Program-made: the position numbers and the translations under genes
Part shown: positions 35,505 to 44,988 of the stretch, in pieces
Layout: every line of letters begins with the position of its first letter
Position numbering within the stretch: position 1 is the first letter of the stretch
DNA from: Methanobrevibacter thaueri
GTDB lineage: Archaea > Methanobacteriota > Methanobacteria > Methanobacteriales > Methanobacteriaceae
Length of the DNA stretch: 64,000 bases
Reading direction: 5' to 3'
Assembly (NCBI RefSeq): GCF_015062915.1
Contig: NZ_SUTJ01000003.1
Coordinates: 97,525 to 161,524 of the forward strand
The notes under the pieces: model-generated
Database searches by the model: none
What the model saw: only the letters and a program-made list of their open reading frames with translations
Told to the model about the DNA's origin: nothing

Positions 35505-36182
35505 CTATTCGTTAATGATTCTGGTTCCGATGTTTTCCCCGTTGACCGCCTTGATTAGGTTTTCAGGTTCAAATCCGTTGGTAATGACTGTTTCCAAATC
35601 GGATCTTTTAATCATCTGAACAGCGGTGGTGTCGAAGAACTCATATGTTCCTGCTTTAACGTCCTTTCCGCTTAAGAATTCCAACAAGTCTGTTGCGGTG
35701 ATTTCAGGGACAAGTTCAGCATCATCAAACTTGTTAGGGTCTTTGGTATACATTCCGTCAACTGATGTAAGGTTGATGAGCTTGTCAGCTTGAATGTACT
35801 CTGCAAGTATTGCAGACACTGCATCTGTACTGTGTGCAGGTTCAGTTCCTCCCATAACAATGATTTTTCCGGTAGCTGAGAATTCCAAAGCTTCCTGGAA
35901 GTTATGAGGAACTCTTTGATATGCTGCATCACCAAGTGCTGATAACATCAGTTTAGCATTGATTCTTGTAACTTCAATACCTATGTCATCACATTGAGCT
36001 TCACCAGCGCCTAAGTCACGCACTACGCTGATGTATTCCCTTGCAGGTTTTCCTCCACCCACAACAACGAACAGTTCATGTTCAGTGGCCAAATCCTTAA
36101 GGATTGCACTGTATTCCTGGAATTTTTTACAATCATATTCCTTGAGTAAAATTGATCCTCCAATTGCAACAACAATTTTCAT
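35505..36182 (-). CDS. pyrH: Uridylate (UMP) kinase
   Basis: The 225-residue amino-acid-kinase fold protein phosphorylates UMP to UDP in pyrimidine synthesis. Features are [10 protein letters not shown] at the N-terminus, [14 protein letters not shown] (about 57-70), [20 protein letters not shown] and [20 protein letters not shown]. The length matches the archaeal form. AAGGTGAATAT precedes the ATG. It is divergent from the nitroreductase at 36259. Confidence 0.94.
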   Translation of the reverse strand: MKIVVAIGGSILLKEYDCKKFQEYSAILKDLATEHELFVVVGGGKPAREYISVVRDLGAGEAQCDDIGIEVTRINAKLMLSALGDAAYQRVPHNFQEALEFSATGKIIVMGGTEPAHSTDAVSAILAEYIQADKLINLTSVDGMYTKDPNKFDDAELVPEITATDLLEFLSGKDVKAGTYEFFDTTAVQMIKRSDLETVITNGFEPENLIKAVNGENIGTRIINE

Positions 36183-36258
36183 ATATTCACCTTATATGTA
36201 ATGTATCTTTTAGATATTATATAAGTTTTAATAAGGAAAAGAATAATAATTAACTTCA

Positions 36259-36951
36259 ATGAGTTTAGAAGAACAAATTTATCTTAGAAAATCCTGCAGG
36301 AATTATTCAGATGATGTAATTGACATGAACATCATTCATGATTTCATGGCAAAAGTTAAGCCATTGGATGATTCAATCGATTATCGCTATGACATACTGA
36401 ATGCGGATGAAGTCAATATACGCACCAGATGGTCTGCACCATACTATCTGGCATTGTACAGTGAAAAGAAAGGAAATTACATGGAAAACATTGGTTTTGT
36501 ATTTCAGCAACTTTCACTTTACCTTCAAAGTATTGGTATAGGCAGCTGTTGGGTCGGCATGGCTTCACCTAAGGTCAAGTCTGATAATTTCATAATAACA
36601 ATATCCTTTGGAAGGTCTGATGATATTACAAGGGACTTAAGTCGATTTAAGAGAAAATCATTAATGAAGATATCTGACATGGAAGATGAAAGGCTGATTC
36701 CTGCCCGTCTTGCACCATCTGCAATCAACTCACAGCCATGGTACTTCAAGCATGTGGATGGTGGCTTTGATGTCTATCAGAAAAAACAGAATATCCTCAA
36801 GCACCAGGTTCTTAAGAACTGGAACCCAATTGATGTTGGAATTGCCTTAGCGCACATGTACGTGGCCAATGAAAACACATTTGAATTTTATAAAAAAACT
36901 GATTTTGAAAACGTTAAGGGCTACACTTACACTGGCAGCATTAAAATTTAA
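36259..36951 (+). CDS. TM1586-type nitroreductase family protein
   Basis: The 230-residue protein holds both halves of a nitroreductase pseudo-dimer in one chain. It has the N-terminal LRKSCRNYSDDVIDMNIIHD, the central FQQLSLYLQSIGIGSCWVGM, and a C-terminal RLAPSAINSQPWYFKHV, which in ordinary nitroreductases is near the N-terminus. This order matches the TM1586 family. FMN binding is likely; the substrate is unknown. No ribosome site is seen; a TATA box (ATTATATAAG, ~36216-36225) is about 35 bases upstream. Confidence 0.8.
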   Translation: MSLEEQIYLRKSCRNYSDDVIDMNIIHDFMAKVKPLDDSIDYRYDILNADEVNIRTRWSAPYYLALYSEKKGNYMENIGFVFQQLSLYLQSIGIGSCWVGMASPKVKSDNFIITISFGRSDDITRDLSRFKRKSLMKISDMEDERLIPARLAPSAINSQPWYFKHVDGGFDVYQKKQNILKHQVLKNWNPIDVGIALAHMYVANENTFEFYKKTDFENVKGYTYTGSIKI

Positions 36952-36974
36952 AAAAAAGAAAAGGTTAGAGGATT

Positions 36975-37658
36975 TTACGCGTCCTCTGCTGTTAAACCTT
37001 TGAATAATATTCCTGCAATCACTGCACCGACAATTGGTGCTAAAATGAATACCCAAACTTGCTGTAAAGCTTGACCGCCAAGGAATAGTGCAGGTGCTAA
37101 ACTACGTGCTGGGTTGACGGATGTTCCGGTTAATGGAATTCCTAAGATGTGCACGAATGCAAGGGTTAAACCGATTACAATACCGGCAACCGCTCCATTT
37201 TCCGCTTTTTTAGTAACACCAAGCACGGTGAATACAAATACAAAGGTTAGGATAATTTCTACAAGTATTGCTCCCACTACATTTAGACCAACGCTGGATG
37301 CTGATCCGAAACCGTTTTGACCGAGTCCGGTTGCAGTGTATCCTCCAAGGCTTGGAGCGCAGTTAATGATTGCTGCTAAAAGGGCAATACCAATTATTGC
37401 ACCGATACATTGGAATACTATGTATGATACTAAGTCTTTTGCTTCCAGCCTGCCGTCAATCCACATACCGATTGAGACTGCAGGGTTTACGTGACATCCT
37501 GAGATGTCACCAATGACGTAAGCCATTGCAATTATGGATAATCCGAATGCCATTGCAATTCCGAAATTTCCTAAAACGGAACCTGCTACGGCTGCACTTC
37601 CACAACCGAACAGCACAAGAACCATTGTTCCTATTAATTCTGATATATATCTTTTCAT
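36975..37658 (-). CDS. aqpM: Aquaporin / MIP family channel
   Basis: The 227-residue protein has six membrane helices and both half-helix NPA motifs: GCHVNPAVSIGMW (about residue 56) and GTSVNPARSLAPAL (about residue 180). It carries water and perhaps glycerol or small neutral solutes; archaeal AqpM is known from Methanothermobacter. GAGGTAAACTT precedes the ATG. Adjacent genes are unrelated. Confidence 0.93.
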   Translation of the reverse strand: MKRYISELIGTMVLVLFGCGSAAVAGSVLGNFGIAMAFGLSIIAMAYVIGDISGCHVNPAVSIGMWIDGRLEAKDLVSYIVFQCIGAIIGIALLAAIINCAPSLGGYTATGLGQNGFGSASSVGLNVVGAILVEIILTFVFVFTVLGVTKKAENGAVAGIVIGLTLAFVHILGIPLTGTSVNPARSLAPALFLGGQALQQVWVFILAPIVGAVIAGILFKGLTAEDA

Positions 37659-37692
37659 AAGTTTACCTCAAATAATATTAATTGTCTTTTAT

Positions 37693-38826
37693 TTAAAACC
37701 TTCTTATTCTTTTGTAAAGTAAATATGCAAGGAATAAAACGAATAATATTAATACGAATGGGAATATGTGTAGTAATATTGAATCGTTAACTTTATCGAA
37801 GTGATATTCACTTTCAAAGCCCATATGCTTAACATCTGTATGATTTTGTGTAATCTTTGCAAAGTTGTATAATAAGTCGTAATAGCCGATGTGTGCTCCA
37901 TCATATTCAATTGAATCAGGGGCTCTGCCATTCTGGTCCATATAATCTCTGACGATACCGGCCATCTTGAAGTAATCGTAAACTGAATATGTGTCCTTTG
38001 CCATGAATGAAACGCCCATTGGATCTTCAGGTCCGTCATATGCCTTTGGAATGTCCAGTCCGTTTCCATTCAAGTATGAACTGGTTTGGTATAATAGTTG
38101 CGGAGCAGTATAGTTACCGTAGGTTCCGCTCATTTCCTTATCGCCGCTGCTGATTAGGGCCTTGCTTGCGTTTGCCATGACTGCAGGCTTTACGATGTTG
38201 TGGGTGACCAGTGAGTCACTGTAAATCTTTGTGTCGTTTCCATGGGTATTTACGATGTCCACAATCTCCTGTGCAATCTGCTTGTTCATGTTCTCGTCAT
38301 ACCTGTCAAGGATTCCATCGTCAGTGTTTTCAGGGAATTCCTTTGCAGGCTGGACATAGTAGACTCCTCCATTTTTCAGGAATGTTCCTGGGTCATGCAT
38401 TCCTGCAAGGCTTTCGTTGGAGTAGTTGTCGTCCCATGCTCTTCTAAGGAAATTGGTATGGTTATCCAAGTCATAATCTCCCACATTGACGAATACTATC
38501 TGCTTGTTGGTGTTCAGTGTGGATGTGACCAGCTGCAGGTAGTTTCCGGCATCTGATGCGGCCAAACATATGCTCACGTCACTTGTAACCTCGATGGCTC
38601 TCCATCCCTCTCCTGCGGCAGGAGCCTGGTTGTCAACAATTACCTGGAGTTCTCCTCCACTTATTTCTTCTATATAACTTTTAAGTGAGTTTAATACTTT
38701 TAAATCTGTATCATGGTCTACAATATTGTCTGATGTGATGAAAACGGTTTTTGCCGCACTCACATCCTGAATGACAGGGGCAATAACAAGTAGGGCCATG
38801 ATCAATATTGCAATCTGTTTTTTCAT
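37693..38826 (-). CDS. Secreted, membrane-anchored protein with pseudomurein-binding-like segment
   Basis: The protein has 377 residues. A signal peptide (KKQIAILIMALLVIAPVIQD, then VSAA) is followed by an extracellular region and a C-terminal helix (about 350-370, LLHIFPFVLILFVLFLAYLL) plus a basic KRIRRF tail. Residues ~260-325 (PQLLYQTSSYLNGNGL; DYMDQNGRAPDSIEYDG; YDLLYNFAKITQN) resemble pseudomurein-binding repeats, in which a helix is followed by NGKLPNYV-like loops. A role at the cell wall is therefore likely. It is divergent from the adhesin gene. Confidence 0.72.
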   Translation of the reverse strand: MKKQIAILIMALLVIAPVIQDVSAAKTVFITSDNIVDHDTDLKVLNSLKSYIEEISGGELQVIVDNQAPAAGEGWRAIEVTSDVSICLAASDAGNYLQLVTSTLNTNKQIVFVNVGDYDLDNHTNFLRRAWDDNYSNESLAGMHDPGTFLKNGGVYYVQPAKEFPENTDDGILDRYDENMNKQIAQEIVDIVNTHGNDTKIYSDSLVTHNIVKPAVMANASKALISSGDKEMSGTYGNYTAPQLLYQTSSYLNGNGLDIPKAYDGPEDPMGVSFMAKDTYSVYDYFKMAGIVRDYMDQNGRAPDSIEYDGAHIGYYDLLYNFAKITQNHTDVKHMGFESEYHFDKVNDSILLHIFPFVLILFVLFLAYLLYKRIRRF

Positions 38827-39278
38827 ATCTCTAACCTAAACTTTTGTTATATTCTATTTTTTATCTTTATGAATAAAATATTTTTTTACACTCCTTTCAA
38901 TATTGATATGAAAATCAAGTATTATGCTTTATTTTTAATTTTGAAATATCTGAGTACATAGTTTTAAATATTAACTAATTATAAAGTCATTTTGAGGATT
39001 TAGAAAGATTATCTTTTATTTTGAGTTGAATTTTGCTTTGGAAAATTCTGATTTAACCGACAAATTGGGATAATCAATGAATTTGGTCAGTTTATTTGCT
39101 GAAAATATTCTGTGGCAGGCAATTAATTAATAATCATCCTGAAAATTTAGTGATTGTCATTAAATTTATCGGTCCTGATTATTCTTTTCAAATCAAAAAC
39201 TGGAATAAAAAGGTTAATTGCTAGTTAATAGCTTTTAGTTAATTAATAAGTGAAAATCGTCCTCAAAAAGGTGATTTA
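38827..39278. other. Divergent intergenic region before the adhesin gene
   Basis: This 452-base AT-rich stretch lies between two surface-protein genes transcribed away from each other. No ORF is supported. A repeated TTAGTTAAT-like word occurs at 39218-39246, and the adhesin ribosome site AAAGGTGATTTA is at 39268-39279. No convincing TATA box was picked out for the adhesin gene. Confidence 0.45.
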
Positions 39279-42200
39279 ATGATAAAAAATAATTTTAAGT
39301 TAAATATTAGCAAAAATCTCCTAATAATCATTTGCGTCATCTGCCTGATGTTCACTTCATTTGGAGTGATCATGGAGGATTCCTATGCAGGCGACATTGA
39401 CGGTGATGCTGATGAGCTGGGAGTTGAATCTGATATTAATGATAAACTAATAAATTCTCAAGACAACGAACTGATGGAGGTGAGCTCTCAGGACAATGTT
39501 TTACAGGCTCAGGAGAGAACCCCAGATGGACATACATTCAAAGACATAAAAACATGCATAGACAAGTCAAAAGATGGAGATACAATAGTGCTGTCCGGTA
39601 AATATGCAGCAAGCGACAACACATCATTTGTTAATGTGAACAAGAAGCTGACAATAACATCCAAAACAGGAGCAACCCTTGACGGAAAGGGAATATCCGG
39701 GATTTTCAGGGTGAATGCTGCCGGCGTGGTAATAACTAATCTGAAATTCATAAACGGAAAGGACGTGGCAGGTGGAGCTATCCGTGTCCTGGCTAAAGAT
39801 GCGACCATTGAAAACTGTTTGTTTGACAACAATCAAGCATATGTAGGAGGGGGAGGTGCAATTGCAAGCGCATATCATGTAAACAAAAGTGAAAACCTGA
39901 AGATAATAAGCTGCAATTTCACAAACAATCATGATAACCGGGATGACTTCTCGAACTATTCCTCGGCAGGTGCTGTTGGAGCATATTCAAATGGTTCTCA
40001 AATAATAAACTGTATATTCGATTCAAACTGGATTAAAGGAGAGCTTACAAGCTTTGGGGGTGCGCTTCAGATTGGAATGGATGTGCCTGACAACTATGGG
40101 CTTGTGGACAGATGCATATTCAGGAACAATCGGGTGATAGCTCCGGACAATAACTCCCATGGGGGAGCGGGTTGCGTCAGGAATGGAGTGACATACTCTA
40201 ACTGTCTGTTTATAAACAACTCTGCAAGCCAGGGAGGAGCATTGACCTTTCACGCAAGCGGTGACATTATAAACTGCACTTTCATCAACAACACTGCGGA
40301 TTACTTTGGAGGTGCAATCTCTACAGGTTACCTGTATGAAACAATGACCTTAAGAATAATAGAATGTGACTTTAAGGGAAACGAGGCTCCCGATGGAGGG
40401 GCGGTTCAGGCAATAGGATTGAACGTCAATCTGATTGATTCAAACTTCACAGACAATCATGCCACAAACTGCGGTGGTGCGGTAAACATAGTGGCTGAAA
40501 ACGTTAATGTGGACAACTCCAGATTCACAGGCAATGTCGCTGAGGTTGACGGTGGAGCGGTATACGTAAACGGCGTAAACACTATTGTGGCTGATTCATC
40601 ATTCGTCTCAAACCATGCGGTTCCCGATGAGGACAGGTTCAATGACGGTTTAGGTGGAGCGATATATGTCAACAGTACATCAACAACTGTATTCTCAAAC
40701 AGGTTCGAATACAACACAGCAAGAAACGGAAGCGCAATATACTATGACAAAAAGGGAGAGGACTTCATATTGATGAACAACATCCTCTTTGAAAACCAGG
40801 CATGGGTTTATCAGCTTCCAATACACTCAAATGATATAGTGTACGGTGAAACAGAGAAAATCAAGGTAATTCTCTACGGCGGAAACAACATTGCAAAATA
40901 CAACAATCTTGCGGTTTCAAATGCCATTTATAATGCAGCATCACATGACAAAATCGAAGTCGACTCAGAAATCCCTGTTTCAGGAGCGACAGATGACGGC
41001 AGACTCTATCAGGATGCCCGTGAATACAACATGCGGGTATTGCTGAGCGTCACACACGAGGACGGAACACTCATCTACAATGCATCAGCAAACACAAGCT
41101 ATCTGGGTGAAATCAATGTTGAACTGGACAACTTGAAGCCTGGAAAGTATTATGTCTCAGCAAAACACTTCGAGGACACATATTATAAGGGAATAACCAA
41201 CGTTACAACATTCAATGTCTCCCCAAGAGTTGACAACAAGATAACAATAACAACCACAAACTCAACATTCAAGTACGAGGATGTTGTGGTTTGGACCATA
41301 AACATTACCAATCTCGGTCCAAACAATGCAACTGAGGTTGTAGCATACAATCTCATTCCTGAAGGCTTGATTGTGATAGGTCACACATTCGGCGACAAGT
41401 ACAATCCCCAAACCGGCGAACTAGACATTGGCGATTTGAATGTCGGTGAAAAATTGACTTATACTGTGGTTACAGTCGTTAACAAGACCGGTGAAATCAT
41501 AAACAGGGCAAATGTCACAGCCAAGGAAACCGATGTCAATATGGAAAACAACTTTGATGAGGCAGTCATCAATGTGGATCCTGCAGCGGATCTGGCAGTC
41601 GTCAAGACAGCATCAAACAGGAATCCTAACTACCTTGACAATATGAACTGGACAATAACAGTAACAAACAACGGTCCCGACACAGCACATGATGTGTACG
41701 TCGTTGATTTGCTTCCAAAATCCCTAAAATACATTGACTGTGGCGGGGATTATGATGCTGAAACAGGCAAATGGGAAATTGGCACACTTGAAAGCGGCAA
41801 GTCAATAACATTAACAATCACATGCCAAGTCATAAGAACAGGCCTTGCACAGAACAACGTTTCAGTAAACGGCTCCGATTATGATTATGACCTGACAAAC
41901 AACCATGATGAGGAGATAATATACGTTAATCCGGCAAGCGATTTAGCCATTGAAAAGACAGTTAATGCAAGCAACGTGAACTATCAAGATACCGTCAAAT
42001 GGACATTGACAATAACAAACAACGGACCTGACGCAGCTGAAAACGTCATAATATGTGACTCATTGCCGAATGGCTTTACATATGTCAGTTCAACACTTCC
42101 GTATGATGACAATGAGTTCAAAATCGAGAAGGTTGATGTAGGCGAGGTAATCACAATCGAGCTTGTTTCAAAAGTCAACGTTACAGGGGACTTTGTAAAC

Positions 42201-44219
42201 GTTGCAAACGTTACAAGCGACAGCTATGACTATGACTTGACCAACAATGAGGATGACGAGCCGATTAAGGTAAATCCGGCAAGCGACTTGAGCGTATCCA
42301 AAAGCGTTGATGAGGAAAACCCAGAATATCACGAGAATGTCACATGGACAATAACAGTAACAAACAACGGACCCGACACTGCACACAATGTCAAAATCAG
42401 GGATATCCTTCCATATGGATTGGTATGGCTCGATGATGACAGTTCAGGCAAGTACAATCCTTTAACCGGTGAGCTGACACTTGAATCATTAGAGGTTGGG
42501 GAAGAGTTTGAATTGAACATTGAATGCATGGTGAATCTAACAGGCACTATTCAAAACAACGTAACCGTAAACTGCACAGAGCATGACTATAATCTCACAA
42601 ACAATGAGGACAATGAGACAATAGAAGTGGAAAAATCTGCAGATGTCAAAATCACAAAACTGGTAAGTAATCCTTCACCGAAATACAATGAACTTATCAC
42701 ATGGACATTAATCATCTCAAACAATGGTCCGGATAAGGCAACTGAAATACGTGTGGAGGATGCATTGCCGGAAGGTTTAATATATGTCAACTACACTGCA
42801 ACCAAAGGCTTTTACGATAATGGCCTATGGGTAATGTGCTGTCTTGAAAAAGGAGAGGAGCAAAGATTGGAAATTATCACAAGAATCAATAAAACTGGTA
42901 AAACCACTAACATTGCAGTTATTCATGCTGACGAGTATGATCCAGAACCTGCAAACAATCAGGATAACGAGACAATCGATGTTCCACCAGCAGTTGACGT
43001 TGCAGTCACAATCAATGTCGACAATCCAAATCCACTCTTTGGAAGTGAGGTCATATGGTCAATCGCTGTCGTGAATAACGGGCCGGACAATGCAACCAAT
43101 GTGCGTTTGAATGAAATATTGCCGGACGAATTGGTATTTGTGGACTACAATTCAACTAAAGGATCATATTCCAATGGCCAATGGGATATAGGTTCACTCA
43201 ACGTTGGAGAGACACAATATCTAAACGTCTCCACACTTTCAAATGCACTGGGCAAGATTATTAACAAAGTTGACGTCAAATCAGAGGAACACGATTGGAA
43301 TGAGTCCAACAATCATGACGATTCCATGGTTAATGTCAAGGCAGTGGCAGACCTCTCAATAGAAAAACGTGTCGACAATCCGTCTCCAAGCTACGGAAAG
43401 ACTGTGACATGGATATTGACAGTTTCAAACAACGGACCGAACATGGCAACAAATGTCATTGTCAAAGACTTCTTGCCTGAAGGATTGGTTCTTGCCAAAT
43501 CAAACGGAAACTATAAGAATGGAGTCTGGAGCGTTGGAAACCTGAATGTCAATGAGAAAAGAGTGCTTAAAATCACATGCAAGGTGAATGCAACCGGAAA
43601 CTTCCTCAACTATGCAACAGTCACAAGCGATGAGCATGACCCAAATCCTGATGACAACTACGATGAGGAAACAATTGACGTTAGAAAGGCCAGTGACCTT
43701 TCAATAACCAAAATTGCATCCAAGTACAATTACCATGTCGGTGATGTGGTGGAATACGCCATTGAAATAGTCAACAATGGTCCGGATACTGCAATCAATA
43801 TCAAGGTCAGTGAGGTTTTAGACGATTTGCTTAAACTAAAATCATTTAAAGCCACAATGGGCAAGTTTGATAAAAAATTAATGACATGGACAATCGATGA
43901 GCTTGGCTATGGCAAGTCAGCAATGCTGTACATCAAGGCCATTGCAACAGGAGCCGGAATCCTGAACAATACCGTCAATGTAACATCAGACACATTCGAT
44001 TATAATTTGGAAAATAACCAAGACTATGCCGTTGTCAATGTGACTGAAAAGCCGGTAAATACTCCATCAGATAACATATCAGTTGTTAAAGACAAGATTG
44101 ATAAACATACCGTAAGTATTCTTCAAAAGCATCCAACTTCAAATCCATTTTGGAGTTTAATCGTTGCTCTTGTAATTTCCCTGATATTTTTGGATGGAAG
44201 AATATTGAAGAGAAGATAG
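39279..44219 (+). CDS. Adhesin-like surface protein: beta-helix plus eight DUF11 repeats
   Basis: The protein has 1646 residues. A signal sequence (about 12-38, ISKNLLIIICVICLMFTSFG) leads to an acidic linker. A right-handed beta-helix region follows (about 75-500; repeated GGAI..., NNTADYFGGAIST, NDGLGGAIYVNSTST), then a joining domain. From about residue 648 to 1590 come eight DUF11 repeats, each with a WTITVTNNGPDTA-like strand. The C-terminus is a membrane helix (FWSLIVALVISLIFL) and a basic RILKRR. Such adhesin-like proteins are abundant in gut Methanobrevibacter and mediate contact with other cells or host surfaces. Many N-glycosylation sequons are present. AGGTGATTTA precedes the ATG. 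Confidence 0.92.
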   Translation: MIKNNFKLNISKNLLIIICVICLMFTSFGVIMEDSYAGDIDGDADELGVESDINDKLINSQDNELMEVSSQDNVLQAQERTPDGHTFKDIKTCIDKSKDGDTIVLSGKYAASDNTSFVNVNKKLTITSKTGATLDGKGISGIFRVNAAGVVITNLKFINGKDVAGGAIRVLAKDATIENCLFDNNQAYVGGGGAIASAYHVNKSENLKIISCNFTNNHDNRDDFSNYSSAGAVGAYSNGSQIINCIFDSNWIKGELTSFGGALQIGMDVPDNYGLVDRCIFRNNRVIAPDNNSHGGAGCVRNGVTYSNCLFINNSASQGGALTFHASGDIINCTFINNTADYFGGAISTGYLYETMTLRIIECDFKGNEAPDGGAVQAIGLNVNLIDSNFTDNHATNCGGAVNIVAENVNVDNSRFTGNVAEVDGGAVYVNGVNTIVADSSFVSNHAVPDEDRFNDGLGGAIYVNSTSTTVFSNRFEYNTARNGSAIYYDKKGEDFILMNNILFENQAWVYQLPIHSNDIVYGETEKIKVILYGGNNIAKYNNLAVSNAIYNAASHDKIEVDSEIPVSGATDDGRLYQDAREYNMRVLLSVTHEDGTLIYNASANTSYLGEINVELDNLKPGKYYVSAKHFEDTYYKGITNVTTFNVSPRVDNKITITTTNSTFKYEDVVVWTINITNLGPNNATEVVAYNLIPEGLIVIGHTFGDKYNPQTGELDIGDLNVGEKLTYTVVTVVNKTGEIINRANVTAKETDVNMENNFDEAVINVDPAADLAVVKTASNRNPNYLDNMNWTITVTNNGPDTAHDVYVVDLLPKSLKYIDCGGDYDAETGKWEIGTLESGKSITLTITCQVIRTGLAQNNVSVNGSDYDYDLTNNHDEEIIYVNPASDLAIEKTVNASNVNYQDTVKWTLTITNNGPDAAENVIICDSLPNGFTYVSSTLPYDDNEFKIEKVDVGEVITIELVSKVNVTGDFVNVANVTSDSYDYDLTNNEDDEPIKVNPASDLSVSKSVDEENPEYHENVTWTITVTNNGPDTAHNVKIRDILPYGLVWLDDDSSGKYNPLTGELTLESLEVGEEFELNIECMVNLTGTIQNNVTVNCTEHDYNLTNNEDNETIEVEKSADVKITKLVSNPSPKYNELITWTLIISNNGPDKATEIRVEDALPEGLIYVNYTATKGFYDNGLWVMCCLEKGEEQRLEIITRINKTGKTTNIAVIHADEYDPEPANNQDNETIDVPPAVDVAVTINVDNPNPLFGSEVIWSIAVVNNGPDNATNVRLNEILPDELVFVDYNSTKGSYSNGQWDIGSLNVGETQYLNVSTLSNALGKIINKVDVKSEEHDWNESNNHDDSMVNVKAVADLSIEKRVDNPSPSYGKTVTWILTVSNNGPNMATNVIVKDFLPEGLVLAKSNGNYKNGVWSVGNLNVNEKRVLKITCKVNATGNFLNYATVTSDEHDPNPDDNYDEETIDVRKASDLSITKIASKYNYHVGDVVEYAIEIVNNGPDTAINIKVSEVLDDLLKLKSFKATMGKFDKKLMTWTIDELGYGKSAMLYIKAIATGAGILNNTVNVTSDTFDYNLENNQDYAVVNVTEKPVNTPSDNISVVKDKIDKHTVSILQKHPTSNPFWSLIVALVISLIFLDGRILKRR

Positions 44220-44223
44220 TTTA

Positions 44224-44255
44224 AAGTAGCAGAAATGCTACTTTTCCTATTTTTT
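44224..44255 (+). terminator. Hairpin terminator after the adhesin gene
   Basis: AAGTAGCA-GAAA-TGCTACTT is a perfect eight-base-pair stem with a GNRA tetraloop (44224-44243), followed by TTCCTATTTTTTT. It starts four bases after the stop codon. Confidence 0.7.
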
Positions 44256-44280
44256 TCAAAACGATTTTTCAAAATTTCGC

Positions 44281-44296
44281 AAGTATTCGAATACTT
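44281..44296. promoter_or_regulatory. Perfect 16-base palindrome AAGTATTCGAATACTT
   Basis: The sequence equals its own reverse complement over 16 bases. It lies about 80 bases upstream of the TATA box of the next gene. It could be a binding site for a dimeric regulator; chance cannot be excluded. Confidence 0.35.
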
Positions 44297-44373
44297 AATT
44301 TCATGATTAATTATTTTATAAGTTAGTGTAAAAACTGGCCATATAATGCTCCATTTCTTCAATATAAACAAAA

Positions 44374-44443
44374 CCTTTATATAAAACCTCCAATAAAGTA
44401 ATAAGTAGATATTGATGTAATTATAATTTTTTTGGAAAAATTA
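44374..44443 (+). promoter_or_regulatory. Promoter and leader hairpin of the histone-like gene
   Basis: CTTTATATAAAA (44374-44385) is a good TATA box but lies about 100 bases before the ATG, so the leader would be some 75-80 bases, long for this genome. Within it TAATTTTT-TTGG-AAAAATTA (44424-44443) forms an eight-base-pair stem. It may tune translation or termination. Confidence 0.4.
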
Positions 44444-44485
44444 CAGATAGACTCAATATTTTAAAGACACAAAAGAGGTGTAATT

Positions 44486-44923
44486 ATGTCTGAAGAAGAA
44501 ATTATTAATCAAGATGAAGAGTTCACTGAAGAAGATGAAGAAAAATTACCTTTCGCTAAAGCTGAAGTTGTACGTTTAATGAAAGAAAACCTTGATGACG
44601 ACAAAATGATCAGGGAAAGAGTGAAAGTTGAAATGAACAAATTCTTAGGAGATGTTTTGAAAAACGTATGTAAGCAATTAAACGATTACCCATACACAAC
44701 CATTGAGTATGAAATGCTTAAAGAATCCACTTACCCATACACAAACATCGAAAGAATCAACCAAGAAAAAGAAAGAATCTTATTACATTTAGAAGCTATC
44801 AAAGCGGACTGTAACGCATTAGCTATGGATGTACAAAAAACCTTAAAATTAAAAGATGTTGTTGAAGAAGACTCATTCACAAGCTTCTCAGCAATTGACG
44901 ATGAAGAAGAGGAAGAAGAATAA
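44486..44923 (+). CDS. Small acidic protein with possible histone fold and coiled coil
   Basis: The 145-residue protein has acidic ends ([18 protein letters not shown] at the start, DDEEEEEE at the end). Residues ~20-70 ([20 protein letters not shown], then an amphipathic helix [20 protein letters not shown]) resemble the first helix-loop-helix of an archaeal histone (LPIAPIGRIIKNAG...). A further helical stretch (~88-125, [20 protein letters not shown]) is a likely coiled coil. I am not certain of the family. Histone variants with coiled coils have been described in archaea, and this may be one. The ribosome site is GAGGTGTAATT. Codon use looks like that of a highly expressed gene. Confidence 0.6.
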   Translation: MSEEEIINQDEEFTEEDEEKLPFAKAEVVRLMKENLDDDKMIRERVKVEMNKFLGDVLKNVCKQLNDYPYTTIEYEMLKESTYPYTNIERINQEKERILLHLEAIKADCNALAMDVQKTLKLKDVVEEDSFTSFSAIDDEEEEEE

Positions 44924-44988
44924 TTCTTCTAATTCTCTTTACTTTTTTTATATAATTAAAATTCAAAATAAGAAAAATTGTTAAAGTA

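Noticed and set aside
41224-44050. Repeated blocks in the adhesin considered as tandem DNA repeats
   Set aside because: The copies are conserved at protein level but diverged in DNA; they are protein domains (DUF11).
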